A stretch of DNA of 64,000 nucleotides from Pseudomonas sp. CCC3.1 (GCF_034347405.1 NZ_CP133778.1:806001-870000), one strand, 5' to 3'. Shown: positions 26,033 through 34,438, numbered from the stretch's first letter. Translations and numbers: made by a program. The notes: generated by a model not told the origin, from the letters alone.

Positions 26033-26097
26033 TGAATGGATCCTTGTTTTCTTGGTTTTGTTATAGCGCGGTAAAACGCGAGCTTGCGGGGGCTATA

Positions 26098-26112
26098 GCA
26101 GAACTTGTGCCA
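26098..26112 (-). promoter_or_regulatory. Sigma-54 promoter of kgtP
   Basis: On the minus strand it reads TGGCACAAGTTCTGC: GG at -24 and GC at -12 separated by exactly ten bases, with TGGCAC matching consensus fully. It lies 66 bases upstream of the kgtP ATG. Confidence 0.8.
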
Positions 26113-26154
26113 AGGCTTGAACGCCCGGTTTACAAGGGTTTCAATCAAGAAATG

Positions 26155-26200
26155 AGCGGGAATCCGCTGGTTGATCGATATGGATAAGCGGAAATCCGCC
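26155..26200. promoter_or_regulatory. Paired activator palindromes upstream of kgtP
   Basis: AGCGGGAATCCGCT (26155-26168) and AGCGGAAATCCGCC (26187-26200) have centres 32 bp apart, about three helical turns. They lie 43-88 bases upstream of the -24 element. This is the expected placement for tandem dimers of a sigma-54 activator such as the DctD/MifR-like protein encoded next door. The same motif precedes dctA. Confidence 0.75.
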
Positions 26201-26213
26201 GTTCACCACAAAT

Positions 26214-26283
26214 CTGTAGGAGCGAGCTTGCCTCGCGATCTTTTCAAATATCAAAAGATCGCGAGGCAAGCTCGCTCTTACAC
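26214..26283. repeat. REPIN overlapping activator stop codon
   Basis: TGTAGGAGCGAGCTTGCCTC ... GAGGCAAGCTCGCTCTTACA. The right arm contains the TAA stop of the minus-strand response-regulator gene (26278). One arm base is changed (CTCTTACA instead of CTCCTACA), which makes the stop TAA rather than TAG. Confidence 0.9.
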
Positions 26284-27609
26284 ACTCAAAAACGCTTCAC
26301 GCACCAAGCCATGCCGTTGCATCTTTTCATTCAGGGTTCGGCGCGGCAGTTGCAGTTCGTTGAGCACCGCTTTGATGTCTCCTTTGTGCCGAGTCAAAGC
26401 CGCTCGCAAACAATGCGCCTCAAACGCTTCCTGTTGCGCCACCAGCGATTGACCTGCATCGATGCCGTCGAGTTGCGGATCGCCCAAGCCCAATACGTGC
26501 CGCTCTGCGACGTTAGCCAGTTCACGCACGTTACCTGGCCAGTCGTGGCTCAGCAGGTGTGACAACTGCGGCCCGGACATTGGCGCAGCGGTGCGCCCCA
26601 TGCGCTCGGCCGCATTGCGGGAAAAGGCTTCATAGAGCAGCGGGATGTCTTCGCGACGTTCACGCAGTGGCGCCAAACGCAGTTCCGCCACGGTCAGGCG
26701 ATACGCCAGGTCTTCGCGAAAACGCCCGGCGCGCGCTTCGTCGAGCAGGTCGGGTTTGGTGGCGGCAATTACCCGCAAATCCACATGAATGCTGTGATTT
26801 GAGCCCAGGCGCTCAAGCTTTTGCTCCTGCAATACCCGCAACAATTTGGCTTGCTGGGCCAGTGGCATGCTCTCGATTTCGTCCAGAAACAACGTGCCGC
26901 CGTCAGCGTATTCGAGCTTGCCGATGCGCTTGCCTTGCGCGCCAGTAAAGGCGCCGCTTTCATGGCCAAACAATTCGGCCTCAAACAGTTGCTCCGGGAT
27001 CGCCGCGCAGTTCAGCGCCACAAAGGGCTTGTCTGCCCGCGGGCCAAAGTCGTGCAGGCAGCGGGCGACCAATTCTTTGCCGCTGCCGGTTTCACCCCGG
27101 ATCAGCACGTTGACTGGCAACGGCGCCAAATCGATGATTTGACGGCGCAGGGTTTGCAGGCTGCGTGACACGCCCAGCAAACGCCCGTCTATCTGCTCGC
27201 GCAAGTCGGCTTGCTCATGCAAACGGCGGTTTTCCAGCACCAGTTGGCGCTTCTCCAGCGCCCGGCGCAGGCTGCTGAGCAGCGCTTCGGGGCTGAAAGG
27301 TTTTTCCAGAAAGTCGTAAGCCCCCTCGCGCATGGCTTCGACCGCCATCGGCACATCGCCATGCCCGGTCAGCAGAATCACCGGCAGGTCCGGGTCCAGT
27401 TGCTGCAAGCGGGCCAGCAGCGCCAGACCGCCGATGCCCGGCATGCGTACATCACTGACGACAACCCCGGCAAAGTGCGGCGGTAACTGGCTCAGGCAGT
27501 CTTCGGCGCAACTGAACAGTTGCACGTCAAACCCGCTCAGGCTCAGCCATTGCTCTATAGCCGTGCGAATACTGGCCTCGTCATCGACCACAATCACCGA
27601 ATTGAGCAT
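26278..27609 (-). CDS. Sigma-54-dependent response regulator, DctD/MifR-like
   Basis: 443 residues from the ATG at 27609 (AGGA upstream; a TTG at 27615 would overlap the kinase stop). Receiver domain with Asp53 (VVSDVRMPG), AAA+ domain with Walker A GETGSGKE, sigma-54 contact loop ESGAFTGA and Walker B TLFLDEIES, and a C-terminal Fis-type helix-turn-helix (KGDIKAVLNELQLPRRTLNEK). It activates promoters of the C4/C5-dicarboxylate uptake genes on phosphorylation by the kinase encoded immediately upstream. DctD and MifR are close relatives; with kgtP beside it MifR fits, while the shared sites before dctA fit DctD. Confidence 0.9.
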   Translation of the reverse strand: MLNSVIVVDDEASIRTAIEQWLSLSGFDVQLFSCAEDCLSQLPPHFAGVVVSDVRMPGIGGLALLARLQQLDPDLPVILLTGHGDVPMAVEAMREGAYDFLEKPFSPEALLSSLRRALEKRQLVLENRRLHEQADLREQIDGRLLGVSRSLQTLRRQIIDLAPLPVNVLIRGETGSGKELVARCLHDFGPRADKPFVALNCAAIPEQLFEAELFGHESGAFTGAQGKRIGKLEYADGGTLFLDEIESMPLAQQAKLLRVLQEQKLERLGSNHSIHVDLRVIAATKPDLLDEARAGRFREDLAYRLTVAELRLAPLRERREDIPLLYEAFSRNAAERMGRTAAPMSGPQLSHLLSHDWPGNVRELANVAERHVLGLGDPQLDGIDAGQSLVAQQEAFEAHCLRAALTRHKGDIKAVLNELQLPRRTLNEKMQRHGLVREAFLSV

Positions 27610-27611
27610 TT

Positions 27612-29402
27612 TCAATAGTCCTGTGCGATCGGCAGCGTCAGCGTAAACAGCGCGCCTTCGGCATGGTTACTCGCCGTCAGGCGACCGCCGAGTTCGTGAA
27701 CAATGGCGTAAGACACCGCCAACCCCAGTCCCAGCCCGTCGCCCACAGGTTTGGTGGTGAAAAACGGGTCGAAGATCTTACCCAAATGTTCTTCGCTAAT
27801 CCCACCGCCTGTGTCGCTGACCATCAAGTGCCACAACTGCTGATCGGCCTCGATGCGAATCTCCAGGCGTTTGCGCGGCGTGTTGCGCATGGCATCCAGG
27901 GCATTGCGCAGCAGGTTGATCAGCACTTGCTCCAGACGGATGGCGTCGCCGCGCACCCAGGCCGGGCGGATCAGTTCAACGTGCAGGTCAATGGCTTCTT
28001 CCTGGATGCGTGGCTCCAGTAGCTGTAAGGCCTGGTCGACCACATGGGTCAGATCGAGCTTCTCGCGCAGGCCGCTGGGGCTTTGTCGGGCGTAGGTTTT
28101 CAGGTGCCCGGTGAGCGCCGCCATGCGCGTGAGCATGTGCTCCAGAGGGATCAGGGCTTTATAGGCGTCGTCGATGCGGCCGTGATCGAGCAGCAGGCGC
28201 ATCGTCGCCAACTGCATGCGTTGCGCCGTCAGCGGCTGATTGATTTCATGGGCCAGGGCGGCGGACATTTGCCCCAGCGCCGCGAGCTTGGCCGATTGCA
28301 CCAAACCGTCTTGCGCAGTACGCAAATCGCGGGTGCGCACGTCGACCAGTTGTTCGAGCTCTTCACGATTGCGCTGACGCAAGCGCGACAGGCGCCAGCG
28401 CTGGAGCAAAAACAGCCCCAGAAAAACCAGCGTCAGCCACAGACCAATCCCCGCCAGCGCAGCATTGCGGCTGTCTTCAGCTGAAATCACCGGGCGACGC
28501 AACAGGTGCAGCGTCCAGCCTTCGGCGTTGAGCGGCAGCGACTCCCACAGATAATCTTGCGGGCCGTCCGGGCCCTCTGTGCGGGTCAGGAAACTATGCT
28601 CATCAAAACTGCGCAAGGTGCGCGTCTTCATGTGCGTCAGCGGCTGTTTATCGTATTGGCGAGTGTTAGAAATTTCGCTGCGATCCTCATCAGACAACGG
28701 CCGCAAATGCCGATAGCGCCAACCCGGTTGATTGGCGATAAACACAATGCCTCGCGCATCGCTGACCAGCACAATGTCGTTGCCCTGGCTCCATTCGCGC
28801 TCCAACTGCGGGAACTCCAGCTTGACCACCATCGCCCCTAAAAACTGGCCTTGGGCGTCATGGATGGCGCTGGATAAAAAGTAGCCCGGAATCCCGGTGG
28901 TGACCCCGACGGCATAAAAGCTGCCGCTGCCCTGGATGCGGGTTTGCATAAAGTAGGGGCGAAAAGCGTAGTTATGGCCGACATAACTGTTGGACGTGTT
29001 CCAGTTGCTCGCCGCCACGGCCAGCCCGGTGCGGTCCATCAACTCCAGGGTCGAAGATTGCGCCGCGCCATTGATCCGCTCCAGCTTGCGATTGAGCGCG
29101 CATTGCACGTCGTTGTTGATCGAGCCGCTCAAGGCCGCAATAAATTCAGCGTCCAGCGCCAGTACGGCGGGCAGGGCGCGATAGCGTTCAATCAAGGTGT
29201 GCAGCGAGTTGGCGTACAAACTGAGCTGCTCGGGCCCGCGTCTGGCGCTTTCTTCCAGCGCATGGCGTTCGGCCTGGTGCATCGCCCAGCCGCCAGCCAG
29301 AGCCGCCCCGATCAAAATCAGCAGCGTGTATAAGGCCAGGCGCAGGTAGCGGGAAGTCACGGGCATAGCGGCGAGGGGCTCGATCATGGGGGCGCAAACC
29401 AT
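27612..29402 (-). CDS. Sensor histidine kinase, DctB/MifS-like
   Basis: Up to 596 residues; starts at 29402, 29387 or 29366 are possible and none has a strong ribosome site. Membrane helix near residue 30, a long periplasmic sensor of double PAS (PDC) type (NSYVGHNYAFRPYF, GSFYAVGVTTGIPGYFLS), second membrane helix ~330, then the cytoplasmic kinase: H-box ALAHEINQPLTA, N-box LINLLRNALDA, G-boxes SDTGGGI and GDGLGLGLAVS. The H-box with NQP is typical of DctB-type kinases. It senses an external dicarboxylate and phosphorylates the downstream regulator, with which it forms a two-gene operon. Confidence 0.9.
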   Translation of the reverse strand: MVCAPMIEPLAAMPVTSRYLRLALYTLLILIGAALAGGWAMHQAERHALEESARRGPEQLSLYANSLHTLIERYRALPAVLALDAEFIAALSGSINNDVQCALNRKLERINGAAQSSTLELMDRTGLAVAASNWNTSNSYVGHNYAFRPYFMQTRIQGSGSFYAVGVTTGIPGYFLSSAIHDAQGQFLGAMVVKLEFPQLEREWSQGNDIVLVSDARGIVFIANQPGWRYRHLRPLSDEDRSEISNTRQYDKQPLTHMKTRTLRSFDEHSFLTRTEGPDGPQDYLWESLPLNAEGWTLHLLRRPVISAEDSRNAALAGIGLWLTLVFLGLFLLQRWRLSRLRQRNREELEQLVDVRTRDLRTAQDGLVQSAKLAALGQMSAALAHEINQPLTAQRMQLATMRLLLDHGRIDDAYKALIPLEHMLTRMAALTGHLKTYARQSPSGLREKLDLTHVVDQALQLLEPRIQEEAIDLHVELIRPAWVRGDAIRLEQVLINLLRNALDAMRNTPRKRLEIRIEADQQLWHLMVSDTGGGISEEHLGKIFDPFFTTKPVGDGLGLGLAVSYAIVHELGGRLTASNHAEGALFTLTLPIAQDY

Positions 29403-29613
29403 AGCATGGCGGCGGTTTACCTAGCAGATATGCCAGTAGGCAAAGGCTGAAATTGGCTCAATGCTCATCCCCCCACCCAAACCCCGCCTGATGTGTACCG
29501 AGTGGTAGGGGCAAGAGCGCTTTGCGGCAGCGGCTACAGTTTCGGGTCTGGCGTAAGGCCGGAAATGCGCTTGTTCAGACCAACCGAGCCGCCAGCACCG
29601 GTCCCACAATCGC

Positions 29614-30345
29614 TCAATCCTGCGCCCTGATCCCCACCACGCTCAGCAACTGCCCTTCAAACACACCAAACTGTGCATCCAGTTCACGGCCGTGGTGCCA
29701 GTCTGCGCTCAAGTCGGTCAGCAAGCGCAAACGCACATGACCCTCAACCGTCCAGCTCACGACCTCAGCATGTTCAAAATAAAACCGTCGTTGAACGATG
29801 GGGTACAGCGCCTTGAACAGGCTTTCCTTGACTGAAAAGGTCAGGGTGACGATGTGCGCGATCTGTTCGGCGGGCCCGTCAGCCATGCGTTGCAGCTCAT
29901 CGGGCGTGAGGATCTCTTTGGCCAGACGCTGGGCCCGTTCAGCACTGAGCAGGTTTTCGAGGTCCATGCCCAATCCTTGCCAGTCACGCTTGAGCCCCAC
30001 CAGCGCCGCAGCCCGACCTTTACTGTGGGTGATGCTGCCGCTGATATGCGCCGGCCAGATGGGCGCGCGGTCTTCGCCAATGCTCGGCGTGGCGCGAGTG
30101 CCGTCCAGTTGCAGCAAGGCGGCGCGGGCGCACAGCCTGCCAGCGATAAATTCGGCTTGGCGTTTGGCCACTGAGCGTTGAATACTCGCAGGGGCTTCAA
30201 TTGCACTGCTGGCAAAATCGGTGGTGTTGAACTGCGCAGGCGTAAAGTCGGTGCTGCGCCACACACTGTTTGGCAGCGCCAGGGGCAAAGGCCAGTCAGC
30301 GCGCAGCGGCGTGCAGCAGGCTGGTAACGTCGGAAGTCGATTCAT
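29614..30345 (-). CDS. pcpS: 4'-phosphopantetheinyl transferase (PcpS/Sfp type)
   Basis: 243 residues from MNRLPTLPACC (an ATG three codons further upstream is possible), matching the usual PcpS length. Family motifs: RQAEFIAGRLCAR, PAHISGSITHSKGRAAA, LGMDLEN with the Mg-binding Asp and Glu, and FSVKESLFKALYP. It transfers phosphopantetheine from CoA to acyl and peptidyl carrier proteins for fatty acid and siderophore synthesis. It is divergent from phoP. The ~210 bases between it and the sensor kinase at 29402 hold only a weak REP-like stretch near 29503-29538. Confidence 0.9.
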   Translation of the reverse strand: MNRLPTLPACCTPLRADWPLPLALPNSVWRSTDFTPAQFNTTDFASSAIEAPASIQRSVAKRQAEFIAGRLCARAALLQLDGTRATPSIGEDRAPIWPAHISGSITHSKGRAAALVGLKRDWQGLGMDLENLLSAERAQRLAKEILTPDELQRMADGPAEQIAHIVTLTFSVKESLFKALYPIVQRRFYFEHAEVVSWTVEGHVRLRLLTDLSADWHHGRELDAQFGVFEGQLLSVVGIRAQD

Positions 30346-30382
30346 GCCGGGCATTTTGCGGGTCTTAACTTGGCTGCGCAAT

Positions 30383-30417
30383 TGTTCAGAGTGTGTTCAG
30401 GGCTTACGTCTTATTGT
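30383..30417 (+). promoter_or_regulatory. Candidate PhoP box and -10 upstream of phoP
   Basis: TGTTCA-GAGTG-TGTTCA is a direct hexamer repeat with five-base spacing at 30383-30399, one mismatch per half from the PhoP box (T/G)GTTTA. A -10-like TATTGT begins 12 bases further on (30412). This layout matches PhoP-activated promoters and suggests autoregulation. Confidence 0.6.
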
Positions 30418-30480
30418 GTAAAGGCTAGGCTTGGTAGAGGACACACGTCCTTCGAGACGCGGATAGCTTGGGAGAGCGCG

Positions 30481-31158
30481 ATGAAATTGCTGGTGGTTGA
30501 AGATGAGGCGCTGTTGCGTCATCACTTGCAAACCCGTCTGACAGAAAGTGGCCACGTGGTCGAGGCGGTGGCCAATGCCGACGAGGCGTTGTACCAGACC
30601 GAGCAGTTTAATCACGATCTGGCGATGATTGACCTTGGCTTGCCGGGCATGGGCGGCTTGGAATTGATTCGTCAATTGCGGGCGCGGGGCAAGACGTTCC
30701 CGATCCTGATTCTCACGGCGCGTGGTAACTGGCAGGACAAAGTCGAAGGGCTGGCAGCCGGTGCCGACGACTACGTGGTCAAGCCGTTTCAATTTGAAGA
30801 GCTTGAAGCACGTCTCAATGCGTTGTTGCGTCGTTCCAGCGGCTTTACGCAGTCGACCATCGTCGCGGGTGAGTTGGTGCTCGATATCAATCGCAAACAA
30901 GCGGTACTGGATGGGGAGCCCCTGCCACTGACCGCCTATGAGTACCGGATTCTCGAATACCTGATGCGCCATCATCAGCAAGTGGTGGCCAAGGACCGAC
31001 TGATGGAACAGCTGTACCCGGATGACGAGGAGCGTGATCCGAATGTGATCGAGGTGCTGGTCGGGCGCCTGCGACGCAAGCTTGAGGGGGCAAACGGCTT
31101 TAAGCCAATCGATACGGTACGCGGTTTGGGGTACCTGTTTACCGAGCGCTGTCGTTGA
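30481..31158 (+). CDS. phoP: Response regulator PhoP
   Basis: 225 residues, OmpR family: receiver with Asp51 (AMIDLGLPGMGG), conserved Thr/Lys (ILTARG, VVKPFQ) and a C-terminal winged helix (VIEVLVGRLRRKLEGANG). The sequence follows P. aeruginosa PhoP nearly throughout (ARGNWQDKVEGLAAGADDY). It controls low-Mg2+ and cationic-peptide responses. Unlike in P. aeruginosa no oprH precedes it; pcpS is divergent instead. It overlaps phoQ by four bases. Confidence 0.95.
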   Translation: MKLLVVEDEALLRHHLQTRLTESGHVVEAVANADEALYQTEQFNHDLAMIDLGLPGMGGLELIRQLRARGKTFPILILTARGNWQDKVEGLAAGADDYVVKPFQFEELEARLNALLRRSSGFTQSTIVAGELVLDINRKQAVLDGEPLPLTAYEYRILEYLMRHHQQVVAKDRLMEQLYPDDEERDPNVIEVLVGRLRRKLEGANGFKPIDTVRGLGYLFTERCR

Positions 31159-32501
31159 TACGTTCGCTTCGCGTTCGTTTGATGTTGGCGGCCACGTTGT
31201 TGGCCGTCCTGTTTATGCTCGGGCTGCTGCCAGCGATGCAGGGTGCCTTCAGCCTGGCGCTCAAAGATGCCATTGAGCAGCGCTTGGCGTCTGATGTGAC
31301 GACACTGATCTCAGCGGCGAAGGTTGAAAAAAATCACCTCAAAATGCCGACCTTGCTGCCGGATGAGCAGTTAAACCTGCCGGACAGCCGATTGCTTGGC
31401 TATATCTATGACCGTGATGGGCGCTTGGTGTGGCGCTCACGGGCGACGCAAGAAGAAACCATCAACTACACGCCGCGTTACGACGGGCGTGGCAATGAAT
31501 TTGCCAGTATCCGCGAAGACAACGGCCAAGAGTTTTTCGTCTACGACGTTGAAGTCAAACTGCTGGGCGGTAAAAGCGCCGCGTTCAGTTTTGTGGCGCT
31601 GCAGCCCATGCGTGAATACAACCAGACACTCGCCGGATTGCGTGACAACCTTTATTTAGGTTTTGGTGCAGCCCTTTTTGTACTGCTGGCGTTGTTGTGG
31701 ATTGGTCTGACGTGGGGGTTAAAAGCATTGCGGCGCTTAAGTCAGGAACTGGATGAAATCGAAACCGGCGAGCGCGAGAGCCTGAGTGAGCAGCACCCTC
31801 GTGAGTTGCTGCGTCTGACCGGTTCGCTTAACCGTTTGCTGCACAGCGAGCGTGAACAACGTTCGCGCTACCGCGACTCCCTCGATGATCTGGCCCACAG
31901 CTTGAAAACGCCGCTGGCGGTGCTGCAGGGCGTGAGTGAAAGCATGGCGCAACGCCCTACCGAGCGTGAGCAGGCCTGGGTGCTGCAAACCCAGATTGAG
32001 CGCATGAACCAGCAAATCAGTTACCAGTTGCAGCGTGCGAGCTTGCGCAAAAGTGGTCTGGTGCGCCATCAGGTTGAGTTGCTGCCGGTGGTAGAAAGCC
32101 TGTGTAACACGCTGGACAAGGTTTATCGCGACAAGGGGGTCAAGGTCAGCTACGACATTGCGCTGCTCAGCCATGTCCCCATCGAGCAGAATGCATTGCT
32201 CGAATTGCTGGGCAACTTGCTGGAAAACGCCTATCGGCTGTGCCTGAAGCAAGTGCGGGTCAGCCTGCACCGCAATGCCCACGGCATTGAAGTGTGTGTG
32301 GAAGACGATGGCCCGGGAGTGCCGCCCGATCAGCGGGCGCGCATTCTGCAGCGAGGCGAACGTCTGGACCGTCAGCATCCGGGGCAGGGGATTGGCTTGG
32401 CGGTGGTTAAAGACATCATCGAAAGCTACGACGCCCAACTCATCCTGGAAGACTCTGCACTGGGCGGGGCAGCGTTTCGGATTCGCTTTGCCACGGCCTG
32501 A
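31155..32501 (+). CDS. phoQ: Sensor kinase PhoQ
   Basis: 448 residues from a TTG overlapping the phoP stop; MIRSLRVRLML is the conserved PhoQ opening. Two membrane helices (~5-30 and ~166-188) flank a periplasmic sensor with GYIYDRDGRLVWRS and NYTPRYDGRGNEF. Cytoplasmic kinase: H-box LDDLAHSLKTPLAVLQG, N-box LLGNLLENAYRLC, G-boxes EDDGPGVP and GQGIGLAVV. It senses divalent cations and antimicrobial peptides in the periplasm and phosphorylates PhoP. Confidence 0.95.
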   Translation: MIRSLRVRLMLAATLLAVLFMLGLLPAMQGAFSLALKDAIEQRLASDVTTLISAAKVEKNHLKMPTLLPDEQLNLPDSRLLGYIYDRDGRLVWRSRATQEETINYTPRYDGRGNEFASIREDNGQEFFVYDVEVKLLGGKSAAFSFVALQPMREYNQTLAGLRDNLYLGFGAALFVLLALLWIGLTWGLKALRRLSQELDEIETGERESLSEQHPRELLRLTGSLNRLLHSEREQRSRYRDSLDDLAHSLKTPLAVLQGVSESMAQRPTEREQAWVLQTQIERMNQQISYQLQRASLRKSGLVRHQVELLPVVESLCNTLDKVYRDKGVKVSYDIALLSHVPIEQNALLELLGNLLENAYRLCLKQVRVSLHRNAHGIEVCVEDDGPGVPPDQRARILQRGERLDRQHPGQGIGLAVVKDIIESYDAQLILEDSALGGAAFRIRFATA

Positions 32502-32512
32502 CGGCGTGACGT

Positions 32513-32550
32513 TGTAGTCGCAGCCTTCGTTCCTCGTCAGCGACTACAGG
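32513..32550. repeat. REP-like hairpin after phoQ
   Basis: TTGTAGTCGCAGCC ... GTCAGCGACTACAGG, an imperfect inverted repeat 12 bases beyond the phoQ stop, related to the hairpin after kgtP. Confidence 0.65.
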
Positions 32551-32568
32551 TGCTCTGTTTAGTTGAAA

Positions 32569-32624
32569 GGCGGGTATCCGCCATTTCACCCTGTTCAAAT
32601 TCCGCCAAAGGGCGGAAATCCGCC
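32569..32624. promoter_or_regulatory. Paired activator palindromes upstream of dctA
   Basis: GGCGGGTATCCGCC (32569-32582) and GGCGGAAATCCGCC (32611-32624) have perfect five-base arms and centres 42 bp apart, four helical turns. Extra half-sites (TTCCGCC at 32600, AATCCGCC at 32627) flank the second. They lie 80-135 bases upstream of the -24 element and match the kgtP pair in sequence. Confidence 0.78.
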
Positions 32625-32703
32625 AGAATCCGCCCTACAAAATCCCAAGATATATTCCTACAAGTGCAGGCGAAATGGGCTGTTGCACTGCCTTTGTGCA
32701 ATG

Positions 32704-32720
32704 TGGCCCGTGCTTTGCAA
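32704..32720 (+). promoter_or_regulatory. Sigma-54 promoter of dctA
   Basis: TGGCCCGTGCTTTGCAA: GG and GC separated by exactly ten bases and the downstream TTTGC of the sigma-54 consensus. It predicts a leader of about 120 bases before the dctA ATG at 32855. The rest of the 32502-32854 gap holds only the palindromes and the hairpin. Confidence 0.85.
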
Positions 32721-32854
32721 AGACTGCTGCGAGAGGTCTGCCGTTAGAGCAGCTCGAAAAAACAAATCCCTCCGAGTACAGGAGGGTTCGCGCTTTAGGT
32801 ATCACCCGTCTCAGATGGAATGACGATGGAGTGATGCACTTGAGGAACTTTGCA

Positions 32855-34189
32855 ATGACGACTCGTCAGCCACTGTACAAATCCCTGTATGTGCAAGTAA
32901 TCGTAGCGATTGCTATCGGTATTCTGCTGGGCCACTACTACCCGGAAACCGGGGTTGCACTCAAACCCTTGGGTGATGGCTTTATCAAACTGATCAAAAT
33001 GGTCATCGCACCCATTATTTTCTGTACGGTGGTGAGCGGTATTGCGGGTATGCAGAGCATGAAGTCGGTCGGCAAGACCGGTGGCTATGCGTTGCTTTAC
33101 TTCGAAATCGTGTCGACCATTGCCCTGCTGATTGGCCTGATTGTGGTCAACGTTGTGCAGCCAGGCGCTGGCATGCACATTGACGTTTCCACCCTGGACG
33201 CCTCTAAAGTTGCGGCCTACGTGACGGCCGGTGCGGACCAGAGCATCGTTGGCTTCATCCTCAATGTGATCCCGTCGACCATCGTTGGCGCCTTTGCCAA
33301 TGGCGACATTCTGCAAGTGCTGATGTTCTCGGTGCTGTTCGGTTTCGCACTGCATCGCCTGGGTGCCTACGGCAAGCCGGTGCTGGACTTCATTGATCGC
33401 TTTGCACACGTGATGTTCAACATCATCAACATGATCATGAAGCTGGCCCCACTGGGTGCATTGGGCGCCATGGCGTTCACCATCGGTGCCTACGGCGTAG
33501 GGTCGCTGGTGCAACTGGGTCAGTTGATGATCTGCTTCTACGTCACGTGCGTGCTGTTTGTACTGATCGTACTGGGCGGCATCGCTCGCGCCCACGGCTT
33601 CAGCGTGATCAAGCTGATCCGCTACATCCGTGAAGAACTGCTGATCGTATTGGGTACCTCGTCGTCTGAATCGGCACTGCCACGCATGCTGGTGAAGATG
33701 GAGCGTCTGGGCGCGAAGAAGTCGGTCGTAGGTCTGGTCATTCCGACGGGCTACTCGTTCAACCTCGACGGCACGTCGATCTACCTGACCATGGCTGCGG
33801 TGTTCATCGCTCAAGCGACTGATACGCACATGGACATCACCCACCAGATCACGCTGTTGCTGGTGCTGCTGCTGTCGTCCAAAGGGGCTGCTGGCGTGAC
33901 CGGTAGCGGCTTTATCGTACTGGCGGCAACCTTGTCGGCAGTTGGCCACTTGCCGGTTGCCGGTTTGGCGCTGATCCTGGGCATCGACCGCTTCATGTCC
34001 GAAGCCCGCGCTCTGACCAACCTGATTGGTAACGCGGTGGCCACCCTGGTGGTTGCCAAGTGGGTGAAAGAGCTGGACGTAGACGTTATGCAACGTGAGC
34101 TGACATCGGGCGGTCGCCCGCTGGACAACACAATGCCTGAAGACGATCTGCTGGTCGCTGAAGGTCAGATCCCTGCTGCGGTCAAGTAA
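32855..34189 (+). CDS. dctA: C4-dicarboxylate:cation symporter DctA
   Basis: 444 residues from the ATG at 32855 (GAGGA upstream); the open frame extends to 32675 but crosses the promoter. It has about eight helices, the family signature PTGYSFNLDGTSIYLTMAAVF and the Ser-rich GTSSSESALPRML hairpin of the DAACS family. It imports succinate, fumarate and malate. Sigma-54 control with dctD-type sites is visible upstream, and the likely activator is the DctD/MifR-like protein 5 kb away. Confidence 0.95.
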   Translation: MTTRQPLYKSLYVQVIVAIAIGILLGHYYPETGVALKPLGDGFIKLIKMVIAPIIFCTVVSGIAGMQSMKSVGKTGGYALLYFEIVSTIALLIGLIVVNVVQPGAGMHIDVSTLDASKVAAYVTAGADQSIVGFILNVIPSTIVGAFANGDILQVLMFSVLFGFALHRLGAYGKPVLDFIDRFAHVMFNIINMIMKLAPLGALGAMAFTIGAYGVGSLVQLGQLMICFYVTCVLFVLIVLGGIARAHGFSVIKLIRYIREELLIVLGTSSSESALPRMLVKMERLGAKKSVVGLVIPTGYSFNLDGTSIYLTMAAVFIAQATDTHMDITHQITLLLVLLLSSKGAAGVTGSGFIVLAATLSAVGHLPVAGLALILGIDRFMSEARALTNLIGNAVATLVVAKWVKELDVDVMQRELTSGGRPLDNTMPEDDLLVAEGQIPAAVK

Positions 34190-34241
34190 CCTCAGCGCAT
34201 AAAAAATCCATCTTCGGATGGGTTAATGAGAGGGTCGCCCC

Positions 34242-34284
34242 CACACCCTGCGAGAGCTACGTTTTCGCAGGGTGTTTTGTTTTT
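34242..34284 (+). terminator. Terminator after dctA
   Basis: CACCCTGCGA ... TCGCAGGGTG stem followed by TTTTGTTTTT, about 55 bases beyond dctA. A smaller CCATC-TTCG-GATGG hairpin precedes it at 34207. Confidence 0.85.
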
Positions 34285-34297
34285 GGAGGCCATCATC

Positions 34298-34438
34298 ATG
34301 CGCGAATCGCGGGTACATGGCCGCACCAAGACGGCCAATCTGGCGAGGCTGCTGGCAACCCAATACGTCGACTGCTTACCACTGCCTCGCTTCGACGCGC
34401 TTGAGCATCTTCTACAGGTAACCTGCGTAGAAGATTAA
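34298..34438 (+). CDS. Possible 46-residue protein
   Basis: An ATG at 34298 with GGAGG eight bases upstream opens a 46-residue frame (MRESRVHGRTKTANLARLLA...). The ribosome site directly abuts the dctA terminator T-run. No similarity is recognised. The good start signal is the only support; the remaining bases to 34553 hold a CCACAGATCC...GGATCTGTGG inverted repeat at 34483-34522. Confidence 0.35.
   Translation: MRESRVHGRTKTANLARLLATQYVDCLPLPRFDALEHLLQVTCVED

Noticed and set aside
29503..29538. REP between pcpS and the sensor kinase
   Set aside because: TGGTAGGGGCAAGAGCGCTTTGCGGCAGCGGCTACAG resembles a REP only loosely and has no good inverted partner; left as an uncertain remnant.
32795..34093. 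A 432-codon minus-strand ORF opposite dctA
   Set aside because: Shadow of dctA, very rich in His and Gln, no recognisable domain.
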